Source: an uncultured Paracoccaceae bacterium
Lineage (GTDB): Bacteria; Pseudomonadota; Alphaproteobacteria; Rhodobacterales; Rhodobacteraceae
DNA length: 64,000 bases
Assembly: GCA_947499715.1 (NCBI GenBank)
Contig: CANMPL010000006.1
Coordinates: 186,001-250,000, forward strand
Direction of reading: 5' to 3'
The position numbers were made by a program, and so were the translations under genes. Shown one piece after another: positions 60,165-64,000 of this stretch (position 1 is the first letter of the stretch; the number at the start of each line of letters is the position of its first letter). The notes under the pieces are model-generated. The model made no database searches. It was not told where the DNA came from and saw nothing but the letters and a program-made list of their open reading frames with translations.

Positions 60165-60920
60165 ATGACCCGATTTTCCCTCAACTCCACCCGCGCCTTT
60201 GTCACAGGTGCGAACACCGGCATCGGTCAGGCGATTGCCGTCGATCTGGCTGCGCAAGGGTGCCACGTGATCGCGGTGGGGCGGTCTTCTATGGACGGCA
60301 CATTGGCCAAGGTCGCGGAGGCGGGCGGCAAAGCGGACGGGCTGAAGGCCGACCTGAGCACAGTTGCCGCCGCTCAAGCCGCTTTCACGCAGGCCGAAGA
60401 CCAATTCGGCCCCATCGACACGCTGGTCAACAACGCAGGCATCATCCGCCGCGATGACAGTTTGGAGTTCACCGAAGATGACTGGGACGCCGTGATGGAT
60501 ATCAACCTCAAGGTCGTGTTCTTCTTGTCGCAAGCCTTTGCCAAATCCCGCGTGGCCGCGGGACAGGGCGGCAGCATCATCAATATCGCGTCGCTGTTGT
60601 CGTTTCAGGGCGGCATCCGCGTGCCGTCCTACACCGCGTCCAAAAGCGGGGTCGCGGGGCTGACGAAAACCCTGTCCAACGAATGGTCCGCCCAAGGGAT
60701 CACCATCAATTCTGTCGCGCCCGGGTATGTTGTGAGCAACAACACAACCGATCTGCGCAACGATCCAGACCGCAACAAGGCGATCCTTGATCGCATTCCG
60801 ATGGGCCGCTGGGCAGAGCCCGAAGACATTGCAGGGGCGGTGACGTTCCTTGCGGGGCCCGCGGCGCGTTACGTCACAGGGATCACGTTGCCCGTCGATG
60901 GAGGTTGGCTGGGCCGTTAA
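60165..60920 (+). CDS. kduD: 2-deoxy-D-gluconate 3-dehydrogenase / 2-dehydro-3-deoxy-D-gluconate 5-dehydrogenase
   Basis: The 251-residue SDR has FVTGANTGIGQAIA, LVNNAGIIRRDD, the catalytic region IASLLSFQGGIRVPSYTASKSGV (Tyr, Lys), and NTTDLRNDPDRNKAILDRIPMGRWAEPEDI. These are specific to KduD. It reduces the KduI product (DKII) to 2-keto-3-deoxygluconate. GGAG precedes the ATG at 60165. Its partner kduI lies in the uxaC unit; the two units are probably co-regulated through the shared operator. Confidence 0.9.
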   Translation: MTRFSLNSTRAFVTGANTGIGQAIAVDLAAQGCHVIAVGRSSMDGTLAKVAEAGGKADGLKADLSTVAAAQAAFTQAEDQFGPIDTLVNNAGIIRRDDSLEFTEDDWDAVMDINLKVVFFLSQAFAKSRVAAGQGGSIINIASLLSFQGGIRVPSYTASKSGVAGLTKTLSNEWSAQGITINSVAPGYVVSNNTTDLRNDPDRNKAILDRIPMGRWAEPEDIAGAVTFLAGPAARYVTGITLPVDGGWLGR

Positions 60921-60946
60921 GCCGACGCCTACGAAAGGAGGGCAAC

Positions 60947-62824
60947 GTGTTTAGATTGTATGACCGCGCAACCCGCACGGCGCTCAACCTCGTTGATCCT
61001 TTCGTGCACGGCGATGGCACCCCGCCCGCGACCACCGTTTGGCCCTACCTGCGCAGCCATTTGCGCCCCCTGCGCGTGATCATTCTGCTCAGCCTGTTGA
61101 TGACAGCACTGGCCGCCAGTGTTGAGGTTTGGCTGATCAGTTACGCGGGGCGGCTGATTGACATGCTGGTCGACAGCTCCCCCGCCGCGATCTGGCGGGA
61201 CCATGCTGGTAGCCTGATCTTTGCGGCCCTAATGCTCATTGTGCTACGCCCGTTCATCCAGTTCCTGCGCCACGCGGTGAATGACATTGGCCTTGATTGC
61301 AACGGCGCGAGCCTGTTTCGTTACCGCGCCCACGCGCATCTGACACGGCAATCGGTGGGCTGGTTCCAAGAAGACCTCGCCGGACGCACAGCATCGCGGC
61401 TGGTGTTGATGGGCAACTACGCCACGGCGGTGATTTTCCAGTCGCTCAATGCGGTGGCCTTTGGGGCGGTCTATATGATCGGCATCGTGGTGTTCATGGC
61501 GCAGACGGATGTGCGGCTGGCCATCCCCCTGCTGCTTTGGGCCGTGATTTACGGCGCGCTGATGGTCTGGATTGTGCCGCGCGTCGTGCGTGCGATGGAA
61601 ACGTTTATGGCGTCCAAGTCCGCACTGCTCGGGCAGGTCGTGGATGTGTTTTCCAACTTTGACACCGTCAGCCTGTTCGCCAGCCGCAAAGAAATTGAGG
61701 ACAACCACACAGACGCCTTGCAATTCACCCGCACAAAACTGTTTGAGGCGCGCCAGATTTCGGTAGGCCTGAGAGTCACGACGATCTGGCTCGAAGGGTT
61801 GATCATTGTCGCGTTCGTGGGCTGCGGCGTTTGGTTTTGGTCCCAAGGCATGGCCACTATCGGAATCGTTGGCACGACCATCGCGCTGTCTTTGCGCATC
61901 GCCAACCTCGCCGAATGGGTGATGGACGCGGTGGGCCGCATTTTCGAACAGGTTGGCTCTGTGCGTGAAGCGTTGCAAACTCTCGCCCAGCCGATGGTGA
62001 TCCCCCATGAGCCCGACGCCCCAGATCTGGATTTGCGCGCCGGAGCCATCGAAATACGCAGCGTCGGGCACCACTACGGCAAACAGGATGGCGGGTTGGA
62101 AAGCGTCGATCTTTCGATTGCCGCAGGCGAACGCATTGGGCTGGTTGGCCCATCGGGGGCTGGTAAATCGACGCTGGTGAACCTGATCCTGCGGTTCCAT
62201 GCGCCCGAAACCGGACAAGTGTTGATAGATGGGCAGGACGTGGCCCATGTGACGCCCGACAGCCTGCGCGACAGCATCGGTATGGTCAGCCAGCAGGCCG
62301 CACTTTTGAACCGTCCTGTGCGCGACAACATTGCGCTGGGCCAATCAGACGTATCCCAAGACGCCATCGAACAGGCCGCGCGCAAGGCCCATGCCCATGA
62401 TTTCATTCTCGGCCTTGAAGACAGCAAAGGCCGCCGTGGCTATGACGCCCATGTAGGCGAGCGCGGCGTCAAACTGTCCGGTGGACAACGCCAGCGCGTC
62501 GCCCTTGCGCGGGTGATCCTGAAAGACGCGCCCATCATGATCTTAGACGAAGCCACCAGCGCGCTCGATAGCACCGTTGAGGCCGAAATTCAGTCAGCCT
62601 TGCATGAGGTTATGGAGGGCAAGACTGTCATCGCAATTGCCCACCGTCTGTCCACGATTGCCGAACTGGACCGCATCGTCGTGATGGACGAAGGCCGCAT
62701 CGTGGAGAAGGGCACCCACGATGACTTGCTGGCGCAAAACGGGCTTTATGCGACGTTCTGGGCGCGCCAGTCGGGCGGGATCATCGGCACCGAAGACGGG
62801 AACCAGACAGGAGACATGTCATGA
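60947..62824 (+). CDS. ABC exporter half-transporter (fused membrane and ATPase domains)
   Basis: The 625-residue protein has a six-helix type I exporter domain (about 55-330) and a C-terminal ATPase. ATPase motifs are Walker [27 protein letters not shown], Walker B IMILDEATSALDS and AHRLST. It would act as a homodimer exporting lipid, drug or oligosaccharide. The start is the GTG at 60947 (VFRLYDRATRT), preceded by AGGAGGG. It begins 26 bases after kduD and ends in an ATGA overlap with manD, so translation is coupled to a catabolic gene. No export substrate can be read from the sequence. Confidence 0.87.
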   Translation: MFRLYDRATRTALNLVDPFVHGDGTPPATTVWPYLRSHLRPLRVIILLSLLMTALAASVEVWLISYAGRLIDMLVDSSPAAIWRDHAGSLIFAALMLIVLRPFIQFLRHAVNDIGLDCNGASLFRYRAHAHLTRQSVGWFQEDLAGRTASRLVLMGNYATAVIFQSLNAVAFGAVYMIGIVVFMAQTDVRLAIPLLLWAVIYGALMVWIVPRVVRAMETFMASKSALLGQVVDVFSNFDTVSLFASRKEIEDNHTDALQFTRTKLFEARQISVGLRVTTIWLEGLIIVAFVGCGVWFWSQGMATIGIVGTTIALSLRIANLAEWVMDAVGRIFEQVGSVREALQTLAQPMVIPHEPDAPDLDLRAGAIEIRSVGHHYGKQDGGLESVDLSIAAGERIGLVGPSGAGKSTLVNLILRFHAPETGQVLIDGQDVAHVTPDSLRDSIGMVSQQAALLNRPVRDNIALGQSDVSQDAIEQAARKAHAHDFILGLEDSKGRRGYDAHVGERGVKLSGGQRQRVALARVILKDAPIMILDEATSALDSTVEAEIQSALHEVMEGKTVIAIAHRLSTIAELDRIVVMDEGRIVEKGTHDDLLAQNGLYATFWARQSGGIIGTEDGNQTGDMS

Positions 62825-64000
62825 AAATCACCGATGCAAAGGTCTTTGTCGGCGGGCCGGGAAAAAACTACGTCACCCTGAAAATCATGACCGATCAGGG
62901 CGTCTACGGCCTTGGCGATGCCACGCTCAACAATCGCGAAACCCTGCCTGCCGCCTATCTGCGTGACTATCTGATCCCCAATCTTATCGGCAAAGACCCC
63001 CGCAATTCAGAAGAAATCTGGCAGTTCTTCTATCGCGGCGCCTATTTTCGTGGTGGCCCGATTGCCATGGCCGCCTATGGCGCCATCGACATGGCGCTGT
63101 GGGACATCAAGGGCAAGCTTGCGAACATGCCGCTTTATCAGCTGTTTGGTGGCAAAAGCCGTGACGGCGCGATGGTCTATGCCCATGCAACGGGCGCTGA
63201 TCTGCCTGATCTAATGGACTCAGTCGCGCGCTACGTTGAACAAGGCTACAAAGCCGTGCGCGTGCAATGCGGCGTGCCGGGTATGCCTACCAAAGGCTAC
63301 GCGATCCCCGAGACCAAAGGCGGGCAGGGGGACTTCATCACCGACTTCAGCGGCATCATCCCCAAGACAGAAATCTGGGACACCGACCGCTACATGCGCT
63401 TCATGCCCGATGCTTTGGCCGACGTGCGCGATCGTTTCGGCCCCGACATAAAGATCCTCCATGATGTGCACCACCGCCTGCTGCCGCGCGAGGCAGCGGA
63501 ATTTGCCAAAGCGGTGGAACCGGTCGGCCTTTACTGGCTCGAAGACCCGACCCCAGCCGAGGATCAGAACGCCCTGAAACTCATCCGTCAGCATTCTACC
63601 ACGCCCATAGCTATCGGTGAGGTGTTCAATTCTATCTGGGATTGCAATACACTGATCGAACACGAGTTGATCGATTTCATCCGCATCGCCGTGACCTATG
63701 GCGGGGGCATCACGCCGGTCAAACGTATCGTCGACCTTGCCGGATTGCACCACGTGCGCACCGGCTTTCACGGCGCACCGAGCCATTCGCCCATCTCTAT
63801 GGCCGCGCAGCATCACCTGAACGCATGGGCCCCAAACTTTGGCATTCAGGAATACCTTGTGCTCGGCACACCAGACTGCGACGCCTTGTTCCCATCTGAG
63901 CATGTGATGGAAAACGGAATGGTCAACGTCAGCGATGCGCCCGGCCTTGGTGTTGATTTTGATGAAACCGAAGCGGCAAAATATGAATACGCTGAGGGCA
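62821..64000 (+). CDS. manD: D-mannonate dehydratase, enolase superfamily (ManD), 3' end beyond window
   Basis: The frame runs open for 393 codons to the window edge; the family is about 400 residues, so few codons are missing. It begins MKITDAKVFVGGPGKNYVTL. Asp215, Glu241 and Glu267 (LHDVHHRL, LEDPTP, GEVFNS) are the metal ligands, five residues above those of Novosphingobium ManD, with His217 and His317 (RTGFHGAPSHSP) as catalytic bases. YGAIDMALWDIKGKLANMPL is the enolase-superfamily helix. It converts D-mannonate to 2-keto-3-deoxygluconate. It overlaps the ABC exporter by 4 bases. Confidence 0.92.
   Translation, partial: MKITDAKVFVGGPGKNYVTLKIMTDQGVYGLGDATLNNRETLPAAYLRDYLIPNLIGKDPRNSEEIWQFFYRGAYFRGGPIAMAAYGAIDMALWDIKGKLANMPLYQLFGGKSRDGAMVYAHATGADLPDLMDSVARYVEQGYKAVRVQCGVPGMPTKGYAIPETKGGQGDFITDFSGIIPKTEIWDTDRYMRFMPDALADVRDRFGPDIKILHDVHHRLLPREAAEFAKAVEPVGLYWLEDPTPAEDQNALKLIRQHSTTPIAIGEVFNSIWDCNTLIEHELIDFIRIAVTYGGGITPVKRIVDLAGLHHVRTGFHGAPSHSPISMAAQHHLNAWAPNFGIQEYLVLGTPDCDALFPSEHVMENGMVNVSDAPGLGVDFDETEAAKYEYAEG

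Noticed and set aside
61244-62344. 366-codon minus-strand frame opposite the ABC exporter
   Set aside because: It mirrors the exporter coding frame; composition (His, Gln, Arg rich) is typical of antisense shadows.

Overview
The window looks like chromosome from a marine Rhodobacterales alphaproteobacterium of the Roseobacter group. This rests on the family mix and gene order: a fused mrpAB-type antiporter operon, a TAXI-TRAP operon with a Usp gene, a UDG-sseB gene pair, mreBCD-mrdA-rodA, a PhrB-type iron-sulfur photolyase, and many tight ATGA-coupled genes in GC-rich DNA. I cannot name a genus. I see no insertion sequence, phage gene, CRISPR array or rRNA. One tRNA (Gln, TTG) is present.

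Layout. 0-4.1 kb (minus): an unusual fumarate reductase/succinate dehydrogenase-like complex followed by class I fumarase/tartrate dehydratase-like subunits. 4.3-6.1 kb: nitroreductase and a zinc alcohol dehydrogenase, convergent. 6.4-12.3 kb (plus): complete mrpA(B)CDEFG antiporter operon. 12.4-16.5 kb (minus): TAXI-TRAP transporter and Usp. 16.8-19.9 kb (plus): class III aminotransferase and two enzymes of a 2-keto-3-deoxy-L-fuconate-type pathway. 20.2 kb: tRNA-Gln. 20.3-24.7 kb (minus): BON-MscS channel, kdsA, and capsule export genes kpsE and kpsT. 24.9-27.7 kb: nhaA, UDG-family and SseB-like genes. 27.7-34.2 kb (minus): the rod-shape operon mreB-mreC-mreD-mrdA-rodA with a ghrA-like gene at its end. 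34.4-36.1 kb (minus): leuA behind a leucine-rich leader peptide. 36.2-38.3 kb (plus): an SDR and an Fe-S photolyase. 38.7-64 kb: a large uronate/alginate-oligosaccharide utilisation locus that runs off the right edge.

The uronate locus is the most coherent system here. An AlgQ/AlgM/AlgS-like ABC importer feeds a cytoplasmic PL15-like exolyase. The unsaturated or 5-keto product passes through KdgF, and then either through KduI-KduD or through one of two candidate reductases (SDR, beta-hydroxyacid dehydrogenase) to 2-keto-3-deoxygluconate, which KdgK phosphorylates. Saturated hexuronates, probably imported by a DctPQM TRAP system, pass through UxaC, a UxuB-type reductase, and either of two unrelated mannonate dehydratases (UxuA, ManD) to the same intermediate. 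An ATPase-to-uxuA run of ten minus-strand genes looks like one operon. Two paralogous FadR-type GntR regulators sit beside copies of one operator-like motif (TGGTATACTAGT and relatives). Copies occur at 42.43, 43.84 and 57.93-57.97 kb; at the first two the motif lies inside a promoter spacer. A MATE exporter, a half-size ABC exporter and a thioredoxin-fold protein are built into the same units without an obvious catabolic role; they are the least explained part of the locus.

Other regulatory structures visible by eye are a leader peptide with a hairpin ahead of leuA, strong hairpins directly downstream of all three solute-binding-protein genes, and two perfect palindromes ahead of the aminotransferase.
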